Below are positions 1-6,123 of a stretch of DNA of 11,493 bases, piece after piece. The DNA is from VAZQ01 sp036406655 (GTDB taxonomy: Bacteria > Pseudomonadota > Alphaproteobacteria > Rhizobiales > Xanthobacteraceae), in the NCBI GenBank assembly GCA_036406655.1, contig DASXAP010000214.1:1-11493 (forward strand). Direction: 5' to 3'. Position 1 is the stretch's first letter. Each line of letters opens with the position of its first letter. Below the pieces are notes generated by a model. It was not told the DNA's origin, did no database searches, and was given only the letters and a program-made list of their open reading frames with translations. A program made the position numbers and the translations under genes.

Positions 1-102
1 GCAATAGTTCCAAGACGCGGTCGTGCAGATTGAGTTGAGTCGTGTAGCGGGCAGTCGAGCCCACAGCTTCACGGTACCGTCGAATCCCGAAGGGACGATT
101 CG

Positions 103-309
103 TTGACGAAGGTCAGAAAACTCATTGCGCAAGCCGTCAAAGCAAGAATAAAGGGCGACTATGCGCGCGCTCGCGTGTTAATTGAATTTGCCATTACGCG
201 GATGGATCAGCTGAGGCTCGCTGTCACTGACCAGCCAGTAGAGCGCACAACCCAAGCAACCCGCACCGTCCAGCCGCCGCACGACTCGGACAGGCAGCGT
301 GTGAGGTAG
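103..309 (+). CDS. Doubtful small hypothetical protein (68 aa), TTG start
   Basis: I do not recognise this protein. The first 45 or so residues are rich in Lys, Arg, Ala and Leu and look helical (for example KLIAQAVKARIKGDYARARV); the last 25 residues are polar and probably disordered. The only start candidate after the in-frame stop at 31-33 is TTG at 103, and a reasonable Shine-Dalgarno stretch (AAGGGA, 90-95) lies 7 bases before it, which is the main argument for translation. The DNA is less GC-rich than the core genes to the right, which fits acquired or decayed DNA. It could equally be a chance ORF or the remnant of a larger gene. No domain, signal peptide or membrane segment is visible. 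Confidence 0.3.
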   Translation: MTKVRKLIAQAVKARIKGDYARARVLIEFAITRMDQLRLAVTDQPVERTTQATRTVQPPHDSDRQRVR

Positions 310-355
310 GGAAGACACAGCCCGAGAGACTTTGACGGACGCCTCCGCGCCATTT

Positions 356-373
356 CCCGCTGCCGCGGGTTTT
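356..373 (+). terminator. Short hairpin followed by T4, weak terminator candidate
   Basis: CCCGC (356-360) pairs with GCGGG (365-369) across a TGCC loop, and TTTT follows directly. The stem is only 5 bp, so this is weak, but it sits between the doubtful ORF ending at 309 and the next promoter candidate at 383, where a terminator would make sense. Confidence 0.25.
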
Positions 374-382
374 CACGCCCTC

Positions 383-410
383 CTTGACCACCAAGCTCGG
401 CTGCTATGGA
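383..410 (+). promoter_or_regulatory. Candidate housekeeping sigma promoter for the small RNA cassette
   Basis: CTTGACC begins at 383 and GCTATGG at 403, with 12 bases between TTGACCA and GCTATGGA. This agrees with the TTGAC / GCTA core of the alphaproteobacterial (Caulobacter-type) housekeeping promoter; the last three bases of the -10 do not match. Transcription would begin around 416-418, immediately before two successive hairpins. Seen: the two elements and their spacing. Inferred: that they are used. Confidence 0.4.
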
Positions 411-416
411 ATCTTT

Positions 417-487
417 CGTTCATCAACCCCCCGGTTGATGAGCCTGGGAAGCCCCGGCCGTGTTCACCATCCGGCCGGGGCTTTTCC
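417..487 (+). ncRNA. Candidate small RNA of about 70 nt: C-rich hairpin plus terminator
   Basis: The predicted transcript starts just after the promoter at 383-410 and has two clean stem-loops. The first is CATCAACC (421-428) paired perfectly with GGTTGATG (433-440), extendable by a T-A pair at 420/441, with a CCCC loop. The second is the strong terminator at 449-483. No open reading frame needs this terminator: nothing convincing ends just upstream, and the next ORF begins only at 535. A C-rich loop is the kind of sequence that could pair with G-rich ribosome-binding sites, as in known alphaproteobacterial sRNAs with CUCC loops, but that is inference. The alternative is a leader or attenuator for the gene at 535; the loop CCCCGG (429-434) could also pair with CCGGGG (475-480) in the terminator 3' arm. 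I could not assign it to a known RNA family. Confidence 0.35.
449..487 (+). terminator. Strong intrinsic terminator
   Basis: AAGCCCCGGCCG (449-460) pairs over 12 bp with CGGCCGGGGCTT (472-483) around an 11-base loop, with the T-rich stretch CTTTTCCGTT on the 3' side. The upstream flank is not T-rich on the other strand, so it reads as a plus-strand terminator. Confidence 0.75.
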
Positions 488-534
488 GTTTCCGGCTTCT
501 CGATTCCTCCAGCTTCGCCAACCCATCACGCAGC

Positions 535-756
535 ATGACCGACAACCCTCCACGCCGTTTCCCGCCGCCGTGGACGCTCTACGAAAACCCGGAAAGCTTC
601 GTCGTGCTCGACGCCAACGGGCACGCCCTGGCCTATGTCTATTTCGAGGACGAGCGCGGCCGCCGCGAGGTCATGAAGTTGATCTCGCGGCGCCGCCGGG
701 CAACCGACTGGAAGCTTTGCGAGGAGACCTCGCCGGCAAGCATTCGATCCGAATAA
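535..756 (+). CDS. Small conserved protein, C-terminus replaced by out-of-frame higB sequence (73 aa)
   Basis: From ATG 535 the first 51 residues (RFPPPWTLYENPESFVV..NGHALAYVYFEDE..) match from memory a short family common in Bradyrhizobium and relatives, with FPPPW and LAYVYxEDE as hallmarks. The usual continuation after KLLT/KQLT is a helical DEARRIAANIAKLPELL-like tail. Here the match breaks at about base 684 (after MKLIS) and the rest, RRRRATDWKLCEE.., is higB DNA read in the wrong frame. The product is therefore probably a truncated, non-native protein. No good ribosome-binding site precedes the ATG. The function of the intact family is unknown to me. It lies directly after a terminator and before higA, so it may be expressed at low level or be a pseudogene. 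Confidence 0.5.
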   Translation: MTDNPPRRFPPPWTLYENPESFVVLDANGHALAYVYFEDERGRREVMKLISRRRRATDWKLCEETSPASIRSE

Positions 757-830
757 ACGATCAGTGGCGGATCGTATTCCGGTGGAGCAATGAGGGGCCG
801 GAGGAGGTCGAGATCGTGGATTATCACTGA
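684..830 (+). pseudogene. higB: 3' remnant of a HigB/RelE-type toxin gene
   Basis: In the frame ending at TGA 828-830 the sequence reads AAPPGNRLEALRGDLAGKHS, then IRINDQWRIVFRW and EVEIVDYH. These are hallmark segments of the C-terminal half of HigB toxins (RelE superfamily, ribosome-dependent mRNA interferases). The N-terminal half, about 45 residues normally beginning near MIxSF.. and including the first helices, is missing: upstream of about 684 the DNA belongs to another gene in a different frame. No start codon with a ribosome-binding site serves this frame, so an active toxin is unlikely. It ends 13 bases before higA, the normal higBA order and spacing. The 5' boundary is approximate (681-690). 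Confidence 0.75.
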
Positions 831-843
831 AAGGCGCGCGGCC

Positions 844-1152
844 ATGGCCAAGAAGCTTCCCCCTGTTCATCCCGGCGAGGTCCTGCGCGAGGAATTCCTT
901 CGCCCCCTGAACCTCTCGCCTTATGCAGTGGCTCGTGCTGTCGGCGTGCCGCGCACGCGCATTGAGCGGCTGGCCAATGAGCAGACTCCCGTGACCGCCG
1001 ATACCGCGCTGCGGCTGGGGAGATATTTCGGCACCTCAGCCGCGTTCTGGATGGGCATCCAGACACAGTATGATCTCGAGCGGGCCGAGGACGAGCTGGG
1101 TGCCACGCTGCGCAAGATCGCGCCGGCGCGCGAAGCCAAGCCCGCAGCGTGA
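844..1152 (+). CDS. higA: HigA-type antitoxin, XRE-family HTH protein
   Basis: This is a 102-residue helix-turn-helix protein of the HigA family. The N-terminal PPVHPGEVLREEFL is the family signature; the HTH spans about residues 23-60 (LSPYAVARAVGVPRTRIERL), and the C-terminal half carries the typical ALRLGRYFGTSAAFWMGIQTQYDLE. HigA normally binds and neutralises HigB and represses the operon. The ATG at 844 is chosen because the family signature begins directly after it; AAAGG just upstream (about 829-833) can serve as ribosome-binding site. The gene looks complete, but its toxin partner is only a 3' remnant, so this appears to be an orphan antitoxin that may remain as a DNA-binding regulator or may neutralise a HigB encoded elsewhere. 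Identification is sure; present role is not. Confidence 0.88.
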   Translation: MAKKLPPVHPGEVLREEFLRPLNLSPYAVARAVGVPRTRIERLANEQTPVTADTALRLGRYFGTSAAFWMGIQTQYDLERAEDELGATLRKIAPAREAKPAA

Positions 1153-1300
1153 CCGAAGCCCGACCTGAAGGCGGTCCGCGCCATCCGGATCGTCCTTGCC
1201 ACTGCGCCCTTTCCCTGTCGCCTGATTGTCGCGCCTCCTCGCTTGCGGCGCGGCGGGCAAAGCGCCTACGCTCGCGCGCTCCTCTCCCACGGGAGGCCGC
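1153..1300. other. Intergenic region upstream of cioAB
   Basis: This 148-base gap must hold the promoter of the oxidase operon if higA does not read through. I see no convincing -35/-10 pair and no FNR/Anr-type TTGAT-N4-ATCAA box. The only clear signal is the GGGAGG ribosome-binding site at 1291-1296, 4 bases before the ATG. Confidence 0.4.
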
Positions 1301-2704
1301 ATGACGCTCGATCCGGTCTGGCTGTCGCGGCTGCAATGGGCGTGGGTGATCGCCTGGCACATCCTGCTGCCGGCGTTCACCGTGGGGCTCGCCTCCTACA
1401 TCGCCGTCCTCGAAGGGCTGCACCTCTTCAGCCGGCGCGAGATCTTCCTCCGCGTCTCCGGATTCTGGGTCCGCATCTTCGCCGTCTCCTTCGGCATGGG
1501 CGTCGTCTCGGGCATCATCATGCCGTTCCAGTTCGGCACCAACTGGAGCCGGTTCACCGACGCCACCGCCGACGTCCTCTCCCCGCTGATGGCCTATGAG
1601 GGCCTCATCGCCTTCTTCCTCGAGGCCTCGTTCCTCGGCGTGCTCCTGTTCGGCCGCCGCCTGGTGCCGGCCTGGGCGCACTTCCTCGCGGCGGTGATGG
1701 TGGCAGCCGGCACGCTCGCCTCGTCGTTCTGGATCCTCGCCACCAACAGCTGGATGCAGACACCGCAGGGCTACGCGCTGCGCGAGGGCCGCTTCCTGCC
1801 GGCGGACTGGACGGCCATCGTCTTCAACCCGTCGTTCCCCTACCGCCTCGCCCACAACGTCACCGCCTTCTACATCACCACCGGCTTCGTCGTGCTCGCC
1901 GTCGGCGCCTTTCTCCTGCGCCGCGAGAAGGCGGTCGAGGAGGCGCGGCTGATGGTGCGCATGGCGCTCGACCTCCTCGTCGTGCTGGTGCCGCTGCAGG
2001 TCTTTCTCGGCGACCTGCACGGCCTCAACACGCTCGAATACCAGCCGGCCAAGGTCGCCGCCCTCGAGGGGCGCTACGACACCGTCCGCCCCATGCCGCT
2101 CACGCTGTTCGGCATCCCCGACGACGCCGCGGCGGTGATGCGCTACGCGGTCGAGGTCCCCCGCCTCGGCAGCCTGATCCTGACCCATTCCTGGGACGGC
2201 ACCATCAAGGGGCTCGCCGAGTGGCCCGCCGACGAGCGGCCGCCGGTCGCGGCGCCGTTCTTCGCCTTCCGCATCATGGTCGGCATCGGGCTCCTCATGC
2301 TGGTTGTCGTGATCTGGGGCCAGGTGCTGCTGCGATGGGGCGGGCGCATCTGGCGCGCGGACCTCTTCCTGCGCCTGTGCCAGTGGGCGGCGCCGGCGGG
2401 CTTCATCGCCGTCGTCGCCGGCTGGGTGGTGACCGAGGTCGGGCGGCAGCCGTGGACCGTGTACGGCCTCCTGCGCACCGCCGATTCGGTGTCGCCCTCG
2501 CTCACCGGCAGCGACGTGGCGATCTCGCTTGCGCTCTACGTCGTGGTCTACCTGATCATGTTCCCGACCGGGATCGGCTTCATGGCCTCGCTGGTGCGCC
2601 GGGGACCGCAGGAAGGGGGGCTCGAGCCGTGGCTGATCGAGAGCGGCAGGCCCGAGCGCCCGTTCGAGCGCGCCGCCGCGCTCCCGGCGCCCGAGCAGCG
2701 TTGA
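1301..2704 (+). CDS. cioA: Cytochrome bd ubiquinol oxidase subunit I, cyanide-insensitive (CioA) type
   Basis: Subunit I of a bd-type quinol oxidase: it oxidises quinol at the periplasmic Q-loop and reduces O2 to water in the inner membrane. The 467-residue protein has about nine hydrophobic segments. Haem ligands by alignment from memory: H20 (b595), H185 (b558) and M326 in the FRIMVG motif (b558). The acidic proton-path residues E100 and E108 are present, K251 and E256 match the quinol-site Lys/Glu of the Q-loop, and GRQPW is at 381-385. The stretch between residue 256 and FRIM is short, so it lacks the long Q-loop C-terminal insertion of E. coli CydA; this points to the CioA/CydA short-loop class. 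ATG 1301 is preferred over upstream codons because GGGAGG precedes it and the membrane protein begins there. It is followed after 10 bases by subunit II. The symbol cydA is also used. Confidence 0.95.
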   Translation: MTLDPVWLSRLQWAWVIAWHILLPAFTVGLASYIAVLEGLHLFSRREIFLRVSGFWVRIFAVSFGMGVVSGIIMPFQFGTNWSRFTDATADVLSPLMAYEGLIAFFLEASFLGVLLFGRRLVPAWAHFLAAVMVAAGTLASSFWILATNSWMQTPQGYALREGRFLPADWTAIVFNPSFPYRLAHNVTAFYITTGFVVLAVGAFLLRREKAVEEARLMVRMALDLLVVLVPLQVFLGDLHGLNTLEYQPAKVAALEGRYDTVRPMPLTLFGIPDDAAAVMRYAVEVPRLGSLILTHSWDGTIKGLAEWPADERPPVAAPFFAFRIMVGIGLLMLVVVIWGQVLLRWGGRIWRADLFLRLCQWAAPAGFIAVVAGWVVTEVGRQPWTVYGLLRTADSVSPSLTGSDVAISLALYVVVYLIMFPTGIGFMASLVRRGPQEGGLEPWLIESGRPERPFERAAALPAPEQR

Positions 2705-2714
2705 GGACGCGGCG

Positions 2715-3719
2715 ATGGCGCTCGACCTCGTCCCGATCTGGACCATCCTCATCGGGCTTGCGGTCTTCTACTACGTCGTCTTCGACGGCTTCGATCTGGG
2801 CGTGGGCATCCTCTACGGGTTCGCCCGCGACGAGGCCTGGCGCGGCCTCGTCATGAGCTCGATCGCGCCGATCTGGGACGGCAACGAGACCTGGCTCGTC
2901 TTCGGCGGGCTGGGCTTGCTCGCGGCGTTCCCGCTCGCCTTCGCGATCATCATGCCGGCGGTCTATTTCCCGATCCTGGTCATGCTCTTGGCGCTCGTGT
3001 TCCGCGGCGTCGCCTTCGAGTTCCGCTTCAAGCATCCCGGCCTGCGCCGGTTCTGGGACCGGGCATTCTTTGCCGGCTCGGCGGTGGCCACCTTCGCGCA
3101 GGGGGTGGTGCTCGGCACCTTCATCCAGGGCTTCGCCGTGGAGGGCCGCGTCTATGCCGGCACCTCGTTCGACTGGGTGACGCCGTTTGCGCTGGCGACC
3201 GGGGTGGCGCTGATGCTCGGATACGCGCTGCTCGGCGCCGGCTGGCTGGTGCTCAAGACCGAAGGCGAGCTGCAGCTCTGGGCCCGCCGCTGCGGCCGCC
3301 TCTGCCTCGTCGGCGTGCTCATCGCCATCCTCGCGGTGAGCGTCTGGACCCCGCTCGCGCAGCCGGCCATCGCCCGGCGCTGGTTCTCCTGGCCGAACAT
3401 CGCGATCCTGTCGCCGGTGCCGATCGTCACCGCGCTCCTCGCACTCGCCGAGTGGCGCGCGCTCGCCCGCGAGCACGAGCTCGTGCCGTTCCTCGGCGCT
3501 ATCGGGCTGTTCCTGATGTCGTTCATCGGCATCGCCATCAGCCTGTGGCCGATGATCGTGCCCTACCACTACACGCTCTGGCAGGCGGCATCCTCGGAAA
3601 GCACCCAGGCCTTCCTGCTGATCGGCACCCTGTTCCTGCTGCCGATCATCCTGATGTACACGGCCTGGTCGTACTGGGTGTTCCGCGGCAAGGTGCGCGC
3701 CGAGGCGGGCTACCATTGA
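2715..3719 (+). CDS. cioB: Cytochrome bd ubiquinol oxidase subunit II (CioB/CydB)
   Basis: Subunit II of the same oxidase; it stabilises the haem-bearing subunit I and contributes to the proton path. The protein is 334 residues, usual for the family, with about eight or nine transmembrane segments. Conserved pieces: DGFDLGVG (24-31, including the conserved Asp27), WDGNETWL (54-61, Asp55 matching E. coli Asp58) and FRGVAFEFR (96-104). The C-terminal SLWPMIVPYHYTLWQAASS is characteristic of the CioB branch. The ATG at 2715 lies 10 bases after the cioA stop, with GAGGA (2703-2707) as ribosome-binding site, so the two are co-transcribed. No small CydX/CbdX subunit and no cydDC transporter genes follow; the next gene is convergent. 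Not having CydX nearby is usual for the cyanide-insensitive branch. Confidence 0.95.
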   Translation: MALDLVPIWTILIGLAVFYYVVFDGFDLGVGILYGFARDEAWRGLVMSSIAPIWDGNETWLVFGGLGLLAAFPLAFAIIMPAVYFPILVMLLALVFRGVAFEFRFKHPGLRRFWDRAFFAGSAVATFAQGVVLGTFIQGFAVEGRVYAGTSFDWVTPFALATGVALMLGYALLGAGWLVLKTEGELQLWARRCGRLCLVGVLIAILAVSVWTPLAQPAIARRWFSWPNIAILSPVPIVTALLALAEWRALAREHELVPFLGAIGLFLMSFIGIAISLWPMIVPYHYTLWQAASSESTQAFLLIGTLFLLPIILMYTAWSYWVFRGKVRAEAGYH

Positions 3720-3766
3720 TCAGCCTTGCCCGGACGCTCGAGCAGCAGGCAGCCGGCGGCGCATCT

Positions 3767-3793
3767 CGCCCCGCCCCCCGCCGCCGCGGGGCG
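3767..3793. terminator. GC-rich hairpin between convergent cioB and the Bug gene
   Basis: CGCCCCGC (3767-3774) pairs perfectly with GCGGGGCG (3786-3793) across an 11-base loop. It lies midway between two converging genes, where a shared terminator is expected, but there is no T-tract on either side and the region is nearly pure GC, so the pairing may be chance. Confidence 0.3.
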
Positions 3794-3820
3794 CGGTCGC
3801 GGCCGTCCGCGAGCGGGCGC

Positions 3821-4789
3821 CTAGTGCGCCGGTTTCAGCCCGAGCGTCCGCGCCAGGGCGGCGAGCTTCTCTCGCTGCTCGCGGACGCTCGCGGCGAACT
3901 CGGCCGGGCCGAGCCGCGTCATGATCTGGCCGGTGTCGGCAAGGCGTCTCGCGATGATCGGGTCCTCGGCGGCGCTCCGGAAATCCGCCGCGATGCTCTC
4001 CCGCAGCTCGTGCGCCATGCCGCGCGGCCCGAACACGCCGCCAATGCTCTCGAAGGTGAGCGCCGGGTAGCCGGCTTCGCTCGCCGTCGGCACGTCGGGC
4101 TCGCTCGGCGCCCGCTGGCGGCTCGTCACCGCCAGCACCTTGAGCCGGCCGGCCCTGCTCAGCGGCTGCACCACCGCGAGCGAGGTCGACAGGACCTGGA
4201 TGCGGCCCTCGGCGAGGTCGTTCGGCGCGTGCATGATGTCGCGATAGGGCACCTTCACCAGCTCGAGGCCCAGGCTGCGGACGAAGCCGAACAGCAGGAA
4301 GTCGGAGATGCCGTTCGCGGCGGCGGCGTTGAGCTTGCCCGGCTGCGCGCGGGCCATCGCCACGAGCTGATCGATCGAATTGACGTTCATGGAGGCCGGC
4401 ATCGTGACGGCGAGCACCACCTGCGACACGCTCGCGATCGCAACGAGGTCGCGCTCGGGGTCGAAGCCCAGCGTCGCGTGCTGGTAGGGAAGCACGTTGA
4501 AGGTGCCGGCGGGCCCGAACCACAGGACGTGGTCGTCACGGGCGCCGACGAAGGCATCGAGCGAGACGAGGCCGTCGCCGCCGGGGCGATTCTCCACCAC
4601 GACCGGCCTGCTCCAGCGCGCCGACAGGCGCTCGGCGAGGAGGCGGGCGGTCGTGTCGGTCGCGCTCGCCGGGCCGAACGGCAGGATGAAGCGCACCATT
4701 CGCGTCGGAAACGCCGGCTGCGCCGCCGCGCCGCCGACAAGCGGCACCCCCGCCGCGATCAGAGCAATCCATGCGATGAACCGGACCAT
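3821..4789 (-). CDS. Tripartite tricarboxylate transporter substrate-binding protein (Bug/TctC family)
   Basis: A secreted periplasmic receptor that binds a small, usually carboxylated, compound and hands it to a TctAB-type membrane transporter. The 322-residue product begins with a signal peptide (MVRF, hydrophobic core IAWIALIAAGVPLVGG, cleavage likely after GAAA at about residue 23). The mature part has the Bug-family start FPTRMVRFILPFGPASATD (27-45) and the VVVENRPGGDG motif (63-73), with the usual bilobed fold length. ATG at 4789 (read leftwards) is preferred over the upstream codon at 4858 because it starts the signal peptide and is preceded by a GGGAGG ribosome-binding site. No tctA or tctB gene is adjacent, the common situation in lineages with many Bug receptors, so the ligand cannot be told. 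A GCTATGCTG stretch about 40 bases upstream could be a -10, without a clear -35. Confidence 0.92.
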   Translation of the reverse strand: MVRFIAWIALIAAGVPLVGGAAAQPAFPTRMVRFILPFGPASATDTTARLLAERLSARWSRPVVVENRPGGDGLVSLDAFVGARDDHVLWFGPAGTFNVLPYQHATLGFDPERDLVAIASVSQVVLAVTMPASMNVNSIDQLVAMARAQPGKLNAAAANGISDFLLFGFVRSLGLELVKVPYRDIMHAPNDLAEGRIQVLSTSLAVVQPLSRAGRLKVLAVTSRQRAPSEPDVPTASEAGYPALTFESIGGVFGPRGMAHELRESIAADFRSAAEDPIIARRLADTGQIMTRLGPAEFAASVREQREKLAALARTLGLKPAH

Positions 4790-4927
4790 CGAGCCTCCCT
4801 CCCGCGGGGACCGATCGGCATCAGCATAGCGCAACCGCCCGGCGGTGCAGCCTCGCATCTTGGTGCGAGCTCGGGGTTGCGGGCCGGCGGAGCGTCCGTC
4901 GCAGGGAGGCGTAAGGAGGAGAACGTC

Positions 4928-5004
4928 TGGTCGGAGTGGCAGGATTTGAACCTGCGACCCCCTCGTCCCGAACGAGGTGCGCTACCAGACTGCGCTACAC
5001 TCCG
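4928..5004 (-). tRNA. tRNA-Pro, anticodon CGG
   Basis: Read on the minus strand, a complete 77-base cloverleaf is visible. The acceptor stem CGGAGTG (5004-4998) pairs with CACTCCG (4938-4932), followed by discriminator A (4931) and an encoded CCA end (4930-4928). The anticodon stem CCTCG/CGAGG encloses the loop TTCGGGA, giving anticodon CGG with G37, as expected for proline. The T-arm has GGTTCAAATCC. It decodes CCG, a frequent proline codon in this GC-rich genome. It is transcribed away from sua5. Confidence 0.96.
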
Positions 5005-5017
5005 ACTGGAAGCCGCT

Positions 5018-5046
5018 TGTATAATCGTGTCCCGCCGCTCCCGCAA
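5018..5046 (-). promoter_or_regulatory. Promoter of the tRNA-Pro gene
   Basis: On the minus strand TTGCGG (5046-5041) and TATACA (5023-5018) are separated by exactly 17 bases. The -10 ends 13 bases before the tRNA 5' end, so transcription would start about 6 bases upstream of the mature end. On the plus strand the same spot reads TATAAT (5020-5025), a possible -10 for sua5, but without a good -35, which would have to lie inside the tRNA gene. Confidence 0.5.
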
Positions 5047-5070
5047 GCTCGGCTCCGGGAGACGACGGGC

Positions 5071-6069
5071 GTGACCGAGCAGCCGGCGACGCAGCTGATC
5101 GAGGCCGGTCCCGCGGCGGTGGCGCAGGGCGCCCGGGTGCTCGCAGCCGGCGGCCTCGTCGCGTTTGCGACCGAGACCGTCTATGGGCTCGGCGCCGACG
5201 CCACCAACGGCGAGGCGGTAGCGCGCCTCTACGCGGCCAAGGCCCGCCCCTCGTTCAATCCGCTGATCGCGCACGTGGCCGACGCGGCGGCCGCGCGGGC
5301 GATCGCCCGCTTCAATCGCGCCGCCGATGCGCTCGCGGCGGCGTTCTGGCCGGGGCCGCTCACGCTGGTGCTGCCCAGGGCTGCCGCCTGCCCGGTGGCG
5401 GAGCTCGCGACCGCGGGGCTCGACAGCATCGCCCTGCGGGTGCCGGGCCATCCGCTTGCGCTCGCGCTTCTGCGCGCCTTCGGCCGGCCGGTGGTGGCGC
5501 CCTCGGCGAACCGCTCCGGCCACGTCTCGCCCACGACCGCCCGGCACGTGCTCGCCGACCTGCGCGGGCGCGTCGATCTGATCATCGATTCCGGGCCGGC
5601 GCCGCTCGGGCTCGAGTCGACCATCATCGCCTGCCTCGAGGAGCCGCTGCTGCTGCGGCCCGGCGCGCTGCCGCGTGCCGCGATCGAGCGGGTGCTGCCG
5701 CTCGGGCGCTCCGCAGCGCGGCCCGACGCGATCGAGGAGGGCGCGCTGCCGCTCGCGCCGGGACAGCTCGCCTCGCATTACGCGCCGCGGGCGCGATTGC
5801 GGCTCGACGCCCGGAGCGTGGCTGCGGACGAGGCGCTGCTCGCCTTCGGGCCGGCACCGCTCGCCGGCGCCGAGCGTGCGGTGCTCGCGCTCAACCTCTC
5901 GGCGCGCGGCGATCTCGTCGAAGCCGCCGCCAACCTGTTCGCGCATCTGCGCGCGCTCGATGCCTGCGGGGCCAAGGCGATCGCGGTGATGCCGGTGCCG
6001 CGCGAGGGGCTCGGCGAGGCGATCAACGACCGGCTGCAGCGCGCGGCGGCGCCGCGCTGCGGCGGTTGA
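5071..6069 (+). CDS. sua5: L-threonylcarbamoyladenylate synthase (Sua5 type)
   Basis: Makes threonylcarbamoyl-AMP from threonine, bicarbonate and ATP, the donor for the t6A modification at position 37 of ANN-decoding tRNAs. The 332-residue protein has the YrdC catalytic domain at about 10-210: VAFATETVYGLGADA (30-44), KARPSFNPL with Lys57 and Arg59 (57-65), and PSANRSG (144-150). A linker with GQLASHYAP (231-239), the motif that closes the active site in Sua5 enzymes, leads into the C-terminal Sua5 domain (about 240-332). This two-domain layout separates it from the short TsaC/YrdC type. The start is GTG 5071, with GGGAGA (5057-5062) 8 bases upstream; longer readings would run into the tRNA gene. 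In related genomes I recall the flavoprotein gene following directly; here a toxin-antitoxin pair intervenes. Confidence 0.94.
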   Translation: MTEQPATQLIEAGPAAVAQGARVLAAGGLVAFATETVYGLGADATNGEAVARLYAAKARPSFNPLIAHVADAAAARAIARFNRAADALAAAFWPGPLTLVLPRAAACPVAELATAGLDSIALRVPGHPLALALLRAFGRPVVAPSANRSGHVSPTTARHVLADLRGRVDLIIDSGPAPLGLESTIIACLEEPLLLRPGALPRAAIERVLPLGRSAARPDAIEEGALPLAPGQLASHYAPRARLRLDARSVAADEALLAFGPAPLAGAERAVLALNLSARGDLVEAAANLFAHLRALDACGAKAIAVMPVPREGLGEAINDRLQRAAAPRCGG

Positions 6070-6074
6070 GCGGC

Positions 6075-6105
6075 TTGCCGATTCCGCGTACCTTGAGACT
6101 AGTCT
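6075..6105 (+). promoter_or_regulatory. Palindromic operator candidate upstream of the antitoxin
   Basis: AGACTAGTCT (6096-6105) is a perfect 10-base palindrome, located 18 bases before the antitoxin start. A TTGCCG at 6075-6080 could be the -35, with the palindrome covering the -10 (poor match ACTAGT after 17 bases). Phd/YefM-family antitoxins bind palindromes over their own promoters, which makes this the obvious autoregulatory site; that link is inference. Confidence 0.4.
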
Positions 6106-6123
6106 GACCAGAAGGAAAGGCGA

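Noticed and set aside
824..2752. 642-codon open frame on the minus strand opposite higA and cioA
   Set aside because: The long frame is a shadow of GC-rich codon bias on the real plus-strand genes. The translation is low-complexity (Arg, Glu, Asp, His, Gly) with no domain, while cioA opposite is unmistakable.
2580..3716. 378-codon minus-strand frame opposite cioB
   Set aside because: Charged low-complexity translation mirroring cioB; no domain and no ribosome-binding site.
4928..5004. tRNA-Pro as an integration site for a mobile element
   Set aside because: I found no second copy of the tRNA 3' end in the window and no integrase gene nearby.
4936..5070. N-terminal extension of sua5 reading MAGFEPATPSSRTRCATRLR, with AAGGAGG (4913-4919) upstream
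   Set aside because: This is tRNA-Pro read on the wrong strand; GFEPATP..SRTRCATRLRYTP is a well-known artefact of translating antisense tRNA genes. The real sua5 start is GTG 5071.
3452..5074. 540-codon plus-strand frame opposite the Bug receptor gene
   Set aside because: Shadow of the minus-strand receptor, whose signal peptide and family motifs are clear.
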